This document shows positions 13,255 through 22,003 of a DNA stretch of 22,237 bases, piece by piece. The position numbers were made by a program, and so were the translations under genes. How positions within the stretch are numbered: the first letter of the stretch is position 1; every line of letters begins with the position of its first letter. The stretch is from Azospirillum brasilense. Its GTDB lineage: Bacteria > Pseudomonadota > Alphaproteobacteria > Rickettsiales > UBA3002. The notes under the pieces are model-generated. The model ran no database searches and was not told where the DNA came from. It was given only the letters and a program-made list of their open reading frames with translations. The stretch spans positions 1 to 22,237 of the forward strand of contig QFOX01000032.1 in assembly GCA_003241645.1 (NCBI GenBank), read 5' to 3'.

Positions 13255-14559
13255 ATGGCCCGTTTCGTTCTCTTCCTGATCCTGCTGGTGCCGGTGGTGG
13301 CCGTGGGCAATTGGCTCATCGCCAATCCCGGCACGGTGGACGTGCAGTGGCTTGGCTACGACGTGCAGATGCATATCGCCGTGCTGGCTACGCTGGTGGC
13401 GCTGACCTGCGCGGTGCTGGTCACCGTGGTGCTGCTGCTGTGGCAACTGGCGGGCTGGCCGCAGCGCCGCCGCGCGCGCAAGCGCTACCGCACGCTGGCA
13501 CGTGGCCTGACCCAGTTGACGCACGGGGTCACCGCCCTCGCACTGGGCGACGAGAAATCGGCCGACGCCGCGCTGAAGAAAGCCATGGCGCTGCTGCCGA
13601 AAGAGCCGCTTCCCCAATTGCTCACGGCGCAGCTGCTGCAGCGCCAAGGCAACCACGACGCCGCACGTACGCATTTGCGCGCGCTGCTGAAACATGAATC
13701 CACCGCCATGCTGGCCAGCAAGCGCCTGATCGAGCAACACACGCATAGCAGCGAGTGGGAAAGCGCCATTGCGCTGGCCGAACAGGTCTACACCGACAAC
13801 CCGCGCGAACGCTGGGTAGTGCTGACGCTGCTGGACCTCTATGCGCGCACCGGCAACACCCGCGCCATGCTGCTGCTCAGCGAAGGCTTCCAGTGGCAGT
13901 CGCCGCTTTCCAAGCCCGAACGCCATCGCTTCGCCGCGCTGGCCTATTACCTGCAATCGCAAAGCGCCGCGAACGAACGTGCCGAGCGCACGGCGCTGCG
14001 CCATGCGGTGGGTTTCGCGCCCGAATTCCTGCCCGCGCTGCTTGCCTATGCCGACCTGCTGATGCAGGCGCGCGAATACCGCCCGGCCCGCAAACTGTTG
14101 CTGAGTGCATGGGTGAAGAAACCGCAGACCATTCTCATCGAACCCATCCTGCAAAGCATCGAAACGCTTTCCGTGCGTGCGCAGGAGCGTTTCCTGCGTC
14201 CCTTCCTGCAGGCGGCACCGGGGCCGGAATCGGCCCTGCTGCGCGCCCGCCATGCGCTGCTGACGAATGATGCCGCCGCCGCACAGGCCGCGCTGCAGGA
14301 CACGCTGGTGGAACAGGAAACGCGCGAGGCCTGCCTGACCATGGCCGAAGCGGAGAAATTACTGCGTGGCGACGAGGCCGCCAACCGCTGGCTTGGCCGC
14401 GCCATGCGCGCCCCGGCAAGCGAAGCGTGGCTGTGCGATGCGTGCGGCCACACCCATGCGGCATGGCAGGCGCATTGCGCGCAGTGCGGCAGCTTCGATA
14501 GCCTGCAGTACATGCGCCCGGAAGCGCGCATCACCAGCGTGGAGCTGGCAACCGCCTAA
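13255..14559 (+). CDS. hemY: HemY-like TPR membrane protein with C-terminal zinc ribbon
   Basis: A 434-residue protein of the HemY_N family. Two hydrophobic segments (about residues 3-20 and 39-67) anchor it in the inner membrane; the rest is a chain of TPR-like helices facing one compartment. HemY proteins are encoded with heme genes, but their biochemical role is unclear, and they are not the Bacillus protoporphyrinogen oxidase of the same name. The C-terminus has two CxxC pairs, C394/C397 and C408/C411, in WLCDACGHTH and HCAQCGSFDS, forming a rubredoxin-like metal site as in LapB. It starts 3 bases after mic60 stops. Its stop overlaps the convergent lipoprotein gene by 4 bases. Confidence 0.88.
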   Translation: MARFVLFLILLVPVVAVGNWLIANPGTVDVQWLGYDVQMHIAVLATLVALTCAVLVTVVLLLWQLAGWPQRRRARKRYRTLARGLTQLTHGVTALALGDEKSADAALKKAMALLPKEPLPQLLTAQLLQRQGNHDAARTHLRALLKHESTAMLASKRLIEQHTHSSEWESAIALAEQVYTDNPRERWVVLTLLDLYARTGNTRAMLLLSEGFQWQSPLSKPERHRFAALAYYLQSQSAANERAERTALRHAVGFAPEFLPALLAYADLLMQAREYRPARKLLLSAWVKKPQTILIEPILQSIETLSVRAQERFLRPFLQAAPGPESALLRARHALLTNDAAAAQAALQDTLVEQETREACLTMAEAEKLLRGDEAANRWLGRAMRAPASEAWLCDACGHTHAAWQAHCAQCGSFDSLQYMRPEARITSVELATA

Positions 14560-15134
14560 CGCGTTGCAGGCGCGGCTGGGGCCGCGGGCGGCAAGGCCGT
14601 GCTGGTCACGGCACCCTTCACATAGGGCGATTCCCCGGCATAGAACGGGCCAGCGGCGCTGCCCGCCATGGATGCACTGCCCGCTGCCTGCGGGTCCACC
14701 AGCATGGGGTCGGTATTCACGTCCACCTGCCCGCCAGTGAGGTCGATATGCTGCGGCGGTGCCTGCTGCACTTCCTGCGTCTGGTAATGCGCGGTGGGCT
14801 CACCCCCGCTCACGCCAAGCGATCCACCACCCGGCTGGTAGGCCGAGATATTCGCCCCGTCCTGATAGCCTACGAGTTTTGAGGTCATGTCCGGCTGCGG
14901 GCTGTCGTAGCACACCGTGTCGCTTTGCGTGCGGTAGCAATAGCGCGTTTGCGGCAACGGGCTGGCAGGCGGCGGGGTGTAGGTGAACAGGTCGCGCCAT
15001 TTGCTTTTGGTTTCGTACACTACGCGCTTCGACGAATCCGCCGCGTTGCGCTGTGCCTCGGCAACGTTGTTGCATGCCGCCACCGAACCCAGCGAAAGCA
15101 TGGCAAGCGTCAGCAAAATGAACCGGTGCAGCAT
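14556..15134 (-). CDS. Small lipoprotein of unknown function
   Basis: A 192-residue protein with a lipoprotein signal peptide: hydrophobic core and lipobox VAAC with C21 as the lipidation site, giving an envelope location. After it come a charged stretch (AEAQRNAADSSKR), the conserved block TRYCYRTQSDTVCYDSPQP (C66 and C75 may form a disulfide) and a long low-complexity tail rich in Gln, Gly, Ala and Pro. The block resembles the YCYRT...CY motif of other alphaproteobacterial lipoproteins without known function. The ATG at 15134 is chosen because GAGGA sits 5 bases upstream; another ATG at 15146 overlaps the preceding gene's stop. It is co-transcribed with the SDR gene. I do not know the function. 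Confidence 0.75.
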   Translation of the reverse strand: MLHRFILLTLAMLSLGSVAACNNVAEAQRNAADSSKRVVYETKSKWRDLFTYTPPPASPLPQTRYCYRTQSDTVCYDSPQPDMTSKLVGYQDGANISAYQPGGGSLGVSGGEPTAHYQTQEVQQAPPQHIDLTGGQVDVNTDPMLVDPQAAGSASMAGSAAGPFYAGESPYVKGAVTSTALPPAAPAAPATR

Positions 15135-15145
15135 GGTCGTCCTCA

Positions 15146-15997
15146 TTACGTTTTTTGAGGGGCTTCTCGCCCCTGATATGCGTTGGTTGCCAGCTCTCTT
15201 TGCAAAATCGTTGCCAACCCGAGGCGATAGGTCGGGCACTTCCACGTAAGCCCATGGAATCGCTTGATCTTTGAAGCATCCACCCGGCGGCACCCGGCAT
15301 AGAATTCGGCCGCCATGGCGCTCAATTGCGCCTGCGCATAGGGCACCGCGTGTGGCACCGGCTGGCCAAGTAGCCCATAGGCATAGGCCAGCACCTGCGC
15401 GTGCGGCGCGGGCAAATCGTCGGCAAGGTTGAAGACCTCGCCCGGCGTGGGCGCCAGCATGCTGGCCATGAGGGAAGCGGCAATATCGCCCACGTGGATG
15501 CGGTTGAACAGGTGCCCCGGCTTATGGATGCGCTGGGCGCGGCCCGCACGGATGGCATCGAACGCGCTGCGCCCGGGCCCATAAATACCGCTCAGGCGGA
15601 ACACTTGCGCCCCCACCTGCCGCCACAGATATTCGGCATGCAGACGCGCCTGCGTGCGCGGCGTGGTGGCGCGGCAGGGCATGTCCTCGGTCACGCTGGC
15701 GCCCGCATAATCGCCGTAGACACCGCTGGTCGAAAGATAGCCGATCCACGCGCCGCGCGGCGCGTGCAGGCCCACGGCGGCGGCCAGCACTTCTTCGCCC
15801 GCATGCGGCGGAATACTGATGAGGATGTGGCTCGCCTGCGCGATCGCCGCGATAAGTTCGGGGCTTAGCTGCCCATCCGCATAGCGCAGCGGGCCGTGCT
15901 GGCGGTGGGTACCTGCCACGTGGAAGCCACGCGCGTGCGCCAGCGGCGCCAGTGCCTGCGCCACGTAACCGTCACCAAAACATAACAAACGGGCCAT
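15146..15997 (-). CDS. NAD(P)-binding SDR/epimerase-family protein (YeeZ-like)
   Basis: A 283-residue cytoplasmic Rossmann-fold protein. The dinucleotide site is near the N-terminus (ARLLCFGDGYVAQALAPLA, G8-x-G10). The central strand carries GYLSTSGVYGDYAG, followed by VFRLSGIYGPGRSAFDAIR and FNRIHVGDIAASL, all typical of the extended or atypical SDR a5 group that includes E. coli YeeZ. The substrate is unknown. The usual YxxxK catalytic pair is not clear: Tyr of VYGD is present but the Lys is not, so it may not be a classical oxidoreductase. GGGGGG is 5 bases before the ATG. It is divergent from the TPR gene with 35 bases between, and its stop overlaps the next ATG region by one base. Confidence 0.82.
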   Translation of the reverse strand: MARLLCFGDGYVAQALAPLAHARGFHVAGTHRQHGPLRYADGQLSPELIAAIAQASHILISIPPHAGEEVLAAAVGLHAPRGAWIGYLSTSGVYGDYAGASVTEDMPCRATTPRTQARLHAEYLWRQVGAQVFRLSGIYGPGRSAFDAIRAGRAQRIHKPGHLFNRIHVGDIAASLMASMLAPTPGEVFNLADDLPAPHAQVLAYAYGLLGQPVPHAVPYAQAQLSAMAAEFYAGCRRVDASKIKRFHGLTWKCPTYRLGLATILQRELATNAYQGREAPQKT

Positions 15998-16032
15998 TGT
16001 GTCCCCCCGGTGAATTGGCTACATACGGCAGC

Positions 16033-16917
16033 ATGAGCAGACTTCCTACCATTTTCTCGGGCCTTGCGATGCTGGCATGCAACACGGCGCTGGCGCAATC
16101 CTACCCCATGATGGGCCAGCCCATGCTGGTGCAGCAGCAGACCATCAGCCAGCCCAGCAACATGATGCCGCCGCCCACCCTGCCTGCCCCCGGCGCGGTA
16201 GCAGCGGCACCCGTGATGGCCGCACCGCCGGTGGTGCAGGTGGTGATGCCGCCGACCGCCCCGGTGGTCAGCAGCAGCTTCACGCAATCGCCCGCCTACC
16301 TCGAATGCACGCAACTGGCGAACAGCAACCCCATCGCGGCGGAACAGAAAGCCGCCGAGTGGCTGAAGATCGATGATGGCGTCGCCCCCCACCATTGCCG
16401 CGCCATGGCGCTGTTCGGGCAGATGCGTTTTGTAGAGGCCGCCGAAGCGCTGGCCATGGTGCGCGGCAAGATCGCGCCCACGAACGTGACGCTGCGCACC
16501 TACGTGACCCGTCAGGGCGCGAAAGCCTGGATGGAAGCCAAGCGCCCCGACGCGGCGATCGATACCCTCACCGTGCAGATCAACGAGATGGCGGGCAACA
16601 AAGGCGACAACGCCACCGAATCGCGCCTGAGCGCTGAGCTGTTGCTGGACCGCGCGAAACTGCGCGCCACCTATGGGCAGCTAGCACAAGCCGTGCAGGA
16701 CCTTGACCATGCGGTGAGCCTGAACCCGGCGAACGAAGATGTGTTGCTGGAACGCGCGCAAGCCTTCAACCAGCTGGGCGATCTGGCCCTCGCGAAGCAG
16801 GACGTAGCACTGGTGCTTCGCTTGAACCCTGGCAACAGCCGCGCGCAGCAACTTCAGCGCCAGCTGAATGAGCCCGCCGGCGCGACCGCGCAGGGAACGC
16901 TACAGCCCCTTCAATAG
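16033..16917 (+). CDS. Exported TPR protein with Pro/Met/Gln-rich N-terminal region
   Basis: A 294-residue protein. A signal peptide covers about residues 1-21 (MSRLPTIFSGLAMLACNTALA). Residues about 23-80 are a low-complexity segment rich in Pro, Met, Gln, Val and Ala, probably disordered. The remainder is helical, with clear TPR repeats at the C-terminal end (QAVQDLDHAVSLNPANEDVL and ALAKQDVALVLRLNPGNSRA). TPRs mediate protein contacts; no catalytic motif is seen. The ATG at 16033 is chosen because it opens the signal peptide, although its Shine-Dalgarno is poor. The 3' end overlaps the convergent AsmA gene by 18 bases. No specific function can be assigned. Confidence 0.75.
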   Translation: MSRLPTIFSGLAMLACNTALAQSYPMMGQPMLVQQQTISQPSNMMPPPTLPAPGAVAAAPVMAAPPVVQVVMPPTAPVVSSSFTQSPAYLECTQLANSNPIAAEQKAAEWLKIDDGVAPHHCRAMALFGQMRFVEAAEALAMVRGKIAPTNVTLRTYVTRQGAKAWMEAKRPDAAIDTLTVQINEMAGNKGDNATESRLSAELLLDRAKLRATYGQLAQAVQDLDHAVSLNPANEDVLLERAQAFNQLGDLALAKQDVALVLRLNPGNSRAQQLQRQLNEPAGATAQGTLQPLQ

Positions 16918-19011
16918 GCTGCCCACACCTTCTTCGATCAGCTTCTGACGCTGTTCCTTTTTGCTGGGCGCAGCAACAGGCTGCGGCTCAGCTGCCGTGG
17001 TGCCCGCATCGCTCGCGGCAGCGGGTGCGCTGGTCGCCTCGGCCGGGGCGGCGTCGGTTTTGCCACCGCCAAGCAGGGCGCGTTTCAGGTCGTCCTTGCT
17101 GTTGAAGTCCTTGATGGTTTCACCAATGTTCTTGATGTTTTCCTTCAGCGCTTCGGGGTCGCGCAGCATGGCTTCCAGATCGGGCGTCACGCTCGGGTTG
17201 CTCCAGCTGCCGGTGATGACCAGCGGCACGGTGATGCCCGCCACACTATCCTTGCCGCCCTGGCCTTTGCTGGTCTGCGCCAGTGTGGGCGTGAGGCGGT
17301 AATTCAGCGTTTTGGCGGGCAGGTTCACGGTGCCTTCACCGGCAAGGCGCAACGCGGGCGACTTCATGGCAAGGTCGGTGTTGGTGAGCACACCACTGGC
17401 AATATTGAAACTGCCGGTCAGGTCCGTGAAGTCGGTGGATTCGCTTTCGCTTTTGAACAGGAAGCCCTGTTTCGCGTCGCGCAGGAACTGGCCGATATTG
17501 ATGCCTTTGAGCGCACCATCCACCACCTTCAGCGAACCGCTGCCGTTCAGGCTGTTCACCCAGTCGCTCTGGCTTTTGCCCTTGGCGGTCACGGCCAGCG
17601 CAAGGTTGGTTTTCCCCTCCAGCCGCGACTTACCCGACAGCGCCGTCATCAGCGCTTCGATGTCGATGCCGGTCATGTTCACATCCGCCCCGATGCTGCC
17701 GCCGCTGCTGGCATTCACCACGCCGCTGAGCGCGCCGTTATAGAGCGCCGCGTTGGCAATGGTCAGGGCGAGTTTGCCGTCCTGCAGGTTGGCATTGAGT
17801 TTGGTGGCCCCCACCGTCAACTTGCCGCTGGTCAGTTTCTGCCAGCTTGCGTCCACATCCGCGTTCACGGCCTTCAGGCCCGACAGATCGACCGGTGCGG
17901 TGCTCCACCCCGTGCTGGGGTTGCTTGCCTTGCTGGTCACGCCGCCCGCCACGTTCGTGTTCGGTTCGGCGGACTTGCCAGTGATGGCATCAAGATCCAG
18001 TTCGGTGAACGCAAGGTTACCACGAATCGAAGGTTTGCTGCCGCTATGGTTAACGCTGAGCGCACCGGTGGCGTTCACATCGTCCACCCGCAGGGTCGCA
18101 TCGCTAAGGCTGAGCGTTTTATCGGCATAGGCAGTGTCGGCCTTCACCGTGACCTGCTTGGGCAACGCGCCCGCCGCAGGCTTGCCCGTGGCCCATGCCA
18201 GCACCTTGGGCAGGGCCGTGGCATTCACGTTCAGCTTACCCTTCGCGCCGATGCTCTCGCCCATCTCGGCGCTGCCATTAAAGTCGAGCGATGCACCCGG
18301 CAGCTTCAGCGCGGCGATGACCGGCGAGGCTTTTGCATCCAGGAAATCACGGGGTTTGGCCACATCCAGCGCGAGGCTGACCTGCTCACCGCGATAGTCG
18401 GCGCTGCCTTCCAGCTTCAGCGGCGAATTCGCATCCGCCCCTTGCAGGGTGAGGTTGATCGCTTTTAATTCAATGACTTCCGCGTTCGGCTTAATGTAGG
18501 AGATCGCGCTGTCGGTGATGACGATGTCACCCAGCGCGAAGCGCTTGATGGGCGAGCTGGACTTTTTCTGTGCCTCCGGCGCGTCGGTCGCATCTTCTGC
18601 GGTTTCTTTCACTTTCTCGGTGGTGAATTCCCAGTTCTTCGCGCCATCCTTCGTCTCTTCGAGGTGGATCACCGCACCATCGAGCGTGATGCCGTTGATG
18701 AGCAGCTCACCGCGCAGCAGCGGACGAAGCTCGGCCCCGGTGGCCAGTTTTTTCAGGCTGATGAGTTGTGGGGTGGTGAAGCCAGCCGGGTTGCTAAGGC
18801 TCACATCCTCCGCCACCACTTCAATGTTCGGGAAGAACCGCACCGAGGTGTCGCCGTTGATCTCCAGCGTGCGCCCGGTCGCTTTTTTCACCTGCGCGAT
18901 GAGTTGCGCTTTGATGGTGTCCGACGAAATGAACGCCGGTGCGGCGAGTGCTGCAACAATGATAACGGCAAAGAGCCCGCCAACGATCTTGGCTACGGTG
19001 CGTGCGCGCAT
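16900..19011 (-). CDS. AsmA-family protein
   Basis: A 703-residue envelope protein. The N-terminal membrane anchor (residues about 8-28, VAKIVGGLFAVIIVAALAAP) precedes a first AsmA block with LIAQVKKATGRTLEINGDTSVRFFPNIEVVAEDVSLSNP, then a long beta-rich region of repeated short strands and the second AsmA domain (LNGSGSLKVVDGALKGINIGQFL). The C-terminus is a low-complexity Ala/Thr/Pro stretch ending QKLIEEGVGSLLKGL. AsmA-like proteins are thought to bridge the periplasm and move phospholipids to the outer membrane; no direct evidence exists for this one. AAGGGGA lies 7 bases before the ATG. It lies 51 bases after gatB, with which it may be co-transcribed. Confidence 0.88.
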   Translation of the reverse strand: MRARTVAKIVGGLFAVIIVAALAAPAFISSDTIKAQLIAQVKKATGRTLEINGDTSVRFFPNIEVVAEDVSLSNPAGFTTPQLISLKKLATGAELRPLLRGELLINGITLDGAVIHLEETKDGAKNWEFTTEKVKETAEDATDAPEAQKKSSSPIKRFALGDIVITDSAISYIKPNAEVIELKAINLTLQGADANSPLKLEGSADYRGEQVSLALDVAKPRDFLDAKASPVIAALKLPGASLDFNGSAEMGESIGAKGKLNVNATALPKVLAWATGKPAAGALPKQVTVKADTAYADKTLSLSDATLRVDDVNATGALSVNHSGSKPSIRGNLAFTELDLDAITGKSAEPNTNVAGGVTSKASNPSTGWSTAPVDLSGLKAVNADVDASWQKLTSGKLTVGATKLNANLQDGKLALTIANAALYNGALSGVVNASSGGSIGADVNMTGIDIEALMTALSGKSRLEGKTNLALAVTAKGKSQSDWVNSLNGSGSLKVVDGALKGINIGQFLRDAKQGFLFKSESESTDFTDLTGSFNIASGVLTNTDLAMKSPALRLAGEGTVNLPAKTLNYRLTPTLAQTSKGQGGKDSVAGITVPLVITGSWSNPSVTPDLEAMLRDPEALKENIKNIGETIKDFNSKDDLKRALLGGGKTDAAPAEATSAPAAASDAGTTAAEPQPVAAPSKKEQRQKLIEEGVGSLLKGL

Positions 19012-19040
19012 GGAGAATCCCCTTTTTCTATTTTGGGGAA

Positions 19041-19070
19041 ATTACATAGGCCGCCGTATAAATTATCCAA
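19041..19070 (-). promoter_or_regulatory. Weak candidate promoter for the AsmA-family gene
   Basis: On the minus strand, TTGGAT (19070-19065, overlapping the gatB stop) and TGTAAT (19046-19041) are 18 bases apart, matching the sigma70 consensus at 3 and 5 of 6 positions. It would let the AsmA gene be expressed independently of gatCAB. Prediction by eye. Confidence 0.25.
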
Positions 19071-20523
19071 GCTGTTTCTTCAGAAGTTCGTTCAGCATGG
19101 CCGGGTTGGCCTTGCCACCGGTCGCTTTCATGACCTGACCCACGAAGAACCCGAACAGCTTGTCCTTGCCGGATTTGTACTCGGCCACCTTGTCGGGGTT
19201 GGCGGCAATGACCTCGGCAATGGCCGCGTCGATCGCGCCGGTGTCGGTCACCTGCACGAGGCCCTCTTCGTCCACGATCTGCTTGGCGGGCTTGCCGCTT
19301 TCGAACATTTTCTCGAACACGGTCTTGGCGATCTTGCCGCTGATAGTGTTATCCTCGATCAGTGCCAGCAGGCCCGAAAGCTGCGCCGCTGAAATCGGCG
19401 ACTCGGTGATCTCCACGCCCAGCTTGTTGAGGCGCGCGAACAGCTCCACCGTCATCCAGTTGGCGGCGAGCTTGGCGTCATGCCCGGCGGCGGTCAGCGC
19501 ATCGAAATAATCGGCGGCTTCCTTCTCGGCCGAGATCACGCCCGCATCGTAGGCCGACAGGCCCATTTTCTCCACGTAGCGCTGTTTTTTCTCGTCCGGC
19601 AGTTCGGGCAGGCTCGCCTTGATGGCGTCCACGAATTCCTGCGTGATGACCAGCGGCAGCAGGTCGGGGTCGGGGAAATAGCGGTAATCATGCGCGTCCT
19701 CTTTCGAGCGCATGGTGCGGGTCTCGCCCGTGCCCGCGTCGAACAGGCGCGTTTCCTGATCGATGGTGCCGCCTGCCTCGAGGATCTCGACCTGACGGGT
19801 CGCCTCGAACTCGATGGCCTTCATGATGAAGCGCACCGAGTTCATGTTCTTGATCTCGCAGCGCGTGCCGAACGGTTCGCCGGGGCGGCGCACCGAAACG
19901 TTCACGTCGGCGCGCATGTTGCCCTGCTCGAGGTTGCCATCGCACGTATCGAGGTACAGCAGGATCGTGCGCAGCTTCTTGAAATAGGCCGCCGCTTCCT
20001 CGGGCGAGCGCATGTCCGGCTCGGACACGATCTCCATCAGCGCCACGCCGGAGCGGTTCAGGTCGATGAAGCTGTATTTCGGGCTGTGCTCGTGCAGCGA
20101 CTTGCCCGCGTCCTGCTCAAGGTGCAGGCGGGTGATGCCGATCTCACGCGTCGTGCCGTCCTTCAACGTGATCTCCAGTGAGCCTTTGCCCACGATGGGG
20201 TCAAGGAACTGGCTGATCTGGTAGCCTTGCGGCAAATCGGCGTAGAAGTAGTTCTTGCGGTCGAACACCGAATGCAGGTTGATCTGCGCTTTCAGGCCAA
20301 GGCCCGTGCGCACCGCCTGCTCGATGCATTTTTCGTTGATAACCGGCAGCATGCCGGGCATGCCCGCATCCACGAAGCTGACATTCTGGTTGGTCTCGGC
20401 ACCAAAGCCCACGGGCGCGCCGCTGAACAGCTTGGCGTTGCTGGTGATCTGGGCGTGCACTTCCAGCCCAAGGATCACTTCCCATTCGCCGGTTTTGCCT
20501 TTGATACGGTACGGGGTGCTCAT
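19063..20523 (-). CDS. gatB: Aspartyl/glutamyl-tRNA(Asn/Gln) amidotransferase subunit B
   Basis: GatB binds mischarged Glu-tRNA-Gln or Asp-tRNA-Asn, activates the acyl group with ATP and accepts ammonia from GatA. The 486-residue protein has the family start WEVILGLEVHAQITSNAKLFSGAP, FDRKNYFYADLPQGYQISQF, DLNRSGVALMEIVSEPDM, the RADVNVSVR and GTRCEIKNMNS motifs, and a C-terminal YqeY-like helical domain ending FFVGQVMKATGGKANPAMLNELL. The ATG at 20523 (MSTPYRIKG) is chosen because it follows the gatA stop (TAACATG); an upstream extension would read into gatA. It is the third gene of the gatC-gatA-gatB operon. Confidence 0.97.
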   Translation of the reverse strand: MSTPYRIKGKTGEWEVILGLEVHAQITSNAKLFSGAPVGFGAETNQNVSFVDAGMPGMLPVINEKCIEQAVRTGLGLKAQINLHSVFDRKNYFYADLPQGYQISQFLDPIVGKGSLEITLKDGTTREIGITRLHLEQDAGKSLHEHSPKYSFIDLNRSGVALMEIVSEPDMRSPEEAAAYFKKLRTILLYLDTCDGNLEQGNMRADVNVSVRRPGEPFGTRCEIKNMNSVRFIMKAIEFEATRQVEILEAGGTIDQETRLFDAGTGETRTMRSKEDAHDYRYFPDPDLLPLVITQEFVDAIKASLPELPDEKKQRYVEKMGLSAYDAGVISAEKEAADYFDALTAAGHDAKLAANWMTVELFARLNKLGVEITESPISAAQLSGLLALIEDNTISGKIAKTVFEKMFESGKPAKQIVDEEGLVQVTDTGAIDAAIAEVIAANPDKVAEYKSGKDKLFGFFVGQVMKATGGKANPAMLNELLKKQLG

Positions 20524-20524
20524 G

Positions 20525-22003
20525 TTAGTAACCCTCCGGGGCAAAGAACCCCACTTCGCGTTCGATCACGTCGGCCACCTTGAACACGGTTTCCTCGTCG
20601 AAGCTGCGACCAATGATCTGCAGGCCAAGCGGCAGGCCGTTGCTGCTCAGGCCGATGGGCAGCGCAAGGCCGGGCAGGCCCGCCAGCGATGCCGGAATGG
20701 TGAACACGTCGTTCAGATACATGGCGACGGGGTCTTGGCTGTTATCGCCAATGGCGAACGCATCGCTCGGCGCGGTCGGCGTCAGCAGTACGTCGCACTG
20801 CGTGAACGCGTCTTTGAAGTCCTGCGCGATGAGCTGGCGCACGCGCTGCGCTTTTTTGTAATACGCATCGTAATAGCCCGCGCTCAGCACATAGGTGCCG
20901 ATCAGGATGCGGCGCTTCACCTCGGCGCCGAAACCGGCGGCGCGGGTTTTCTCGTACAGGTCGTCGAGGGTGTCGCCCTCGTCGCTCACGCGCAGGCCGA
21001 AACGCACGCCGTCATAGCGTGCGAGGTTGCTGGAGGCTTCCGCCGGCGCGATGATGTAATAGGTCGGCAGCGCGTATTTCGTGTGCGGCAGCGACACATC
21101 CACGATCTCGGCACCCGCCGCTTTCAGAATGTCTACGCCCTTGTCCCACGCGGCCAAAATCTCCGGTGCAGTGCCTTCCATGCGGTATTCCTTCGGAATG
21201 CCGATGCGCAAACCCTTCACGCCCTGGCCCAGCACGGCTTCGAAATCCGGCACGGCAAGCTTGGCGCTGGTGGAATCTTTCGCATCATGCCCGCTCATGG
21301 CGGCCAGCGAAATGGCCGCATCGCGCACGGTGCGCGTCATGGGCCCGGCTTGGTCCAGCGAGCTGGCGAACGCAATGATGCCCCAGCGCGACACGCGGCC
21401 ATAGGTCGGCTTGATGCCGACGATGCCCGTGAACGACGCCGGCTGGCGAATGGAGCCGCCTGTATCGGTGCCCGTGGCCATGAAGCCAAGGCGTGCCGCC
21501 ACCGCGGCCGACGAACCGCCCGAAGAACCACCCGGCACCAGTTGCTTCTCCGGTGCGGTCTTGGATTTCCACGGGTTGATGCAGTTGCCGTAATGGCTGG
21601 TGATGTTGGCCGAACCCATGGCGAATTCGTCCATGTTCAGCTTGCCCAGCATCACCGCGCCTTCGTTGAAAAGCTTGGTGGTGACGGTGGATTCGTATTC
21701 GGGTTTGAACCCGTCGAGAATGTGGCTGGCGGCCTGACTGGGCACGCCCTTGGTGCAGAACAGGTCCTTGATACCCACCGGAATGCCTTCCAGCAATCCA
21801 GCCTCGCCCTTGGCGAGCTTCGCATCCGCCGCGGCGGCCTGCGCCAGCGCGATCTCCGGCGTGTGGTGCACATAGGCATTCAGCGCCGGGTTGTGTTTTT
21901 CAATGGCCTCAAGGTGTGCTTTGGTCAGCTCCACGCTCGAGATCTTTTTCGCCTTCAGCGCATCGCGCGCTTCGGCAAGGGTCATGTGGGTCGGAGCGGT
22001 CAT
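20525..22003 (-). CDS. gatA: Aspartyl/glutamyl-tRNA(Asn/Gln) amidotransferase subunit A
   Basis: GatA is the amidase subunit: it hydrolyses glutamine (or asparagine) and channels ammonia to GatB. The 492-residue protein carries the amidase signature with the Ser-cisSer-Lys triad K79 (VGIKDLFCTKG), S160 (PGGSSGGSS) and S184 (TGTDTGGSIRQPASF). The C-terminal part has GYYDAYYKKAQRVR and the VFTIPASLAGLPGLALPIG segment, all as expected. The start ATG at 22003 overlaps the gatC stop (TAATG), indicating coupling; a longer upstream frame lies in gatC. Presence of GatCAB implies that Gln-tRNA, Asn-tRNA or both are made by transamidation in this organism. Confidence 0.98.
   Translation of the reverse strand: MTAPTHMTLAEARDALKAKKISSVELTKAHLEAIEKHNPALNAYVHHTPEIALAQAAAADAKLAKGEAGLLEGIPVGIKDLFCTKGVPSQAASHILDGFKPEYESTVTTKLFNEGAVMLGKLNMDEFAMGSANITSHYGNCINPWKSKTAPEKQLVPGGSSGGSSAAVAARLGFMATGTDTGGSIRQPASFTGIVGIKPTYGRVSRWGIIAFASSLDQAGPMTRTVRDAAISLAAMSGHDAKDSTSAKLAVPDFEAVLGQGVKGLRIGIPKEYRMEGTAPEILAAWDKGVDILKAAGAEIVDVSLPHTKYALPTYYIIAPAEASSNLARYDGVRFGLRVSDEGDTLDDLYEKTRAAGFGAEVKRRILIGTYVLSAGYYDAYYKKAQRVRQLIAQDFKDAFTQCDVLLTPTAPSDAFAIGDNSQDPVAMYLNDVFTIPASLAGLPGLALPIGLSSNGLPLGLQIIGRSFDEETVFKVADVIEREVGFFAPEGY

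Noticed and set aside
12868..14253. A 461-codon open frame on the minus strand opposite mic60 and hemY
   Set aside because: It spans two real plus-strand genes and has reverse-frame composition rich in Gln, His and Arg with no domain.
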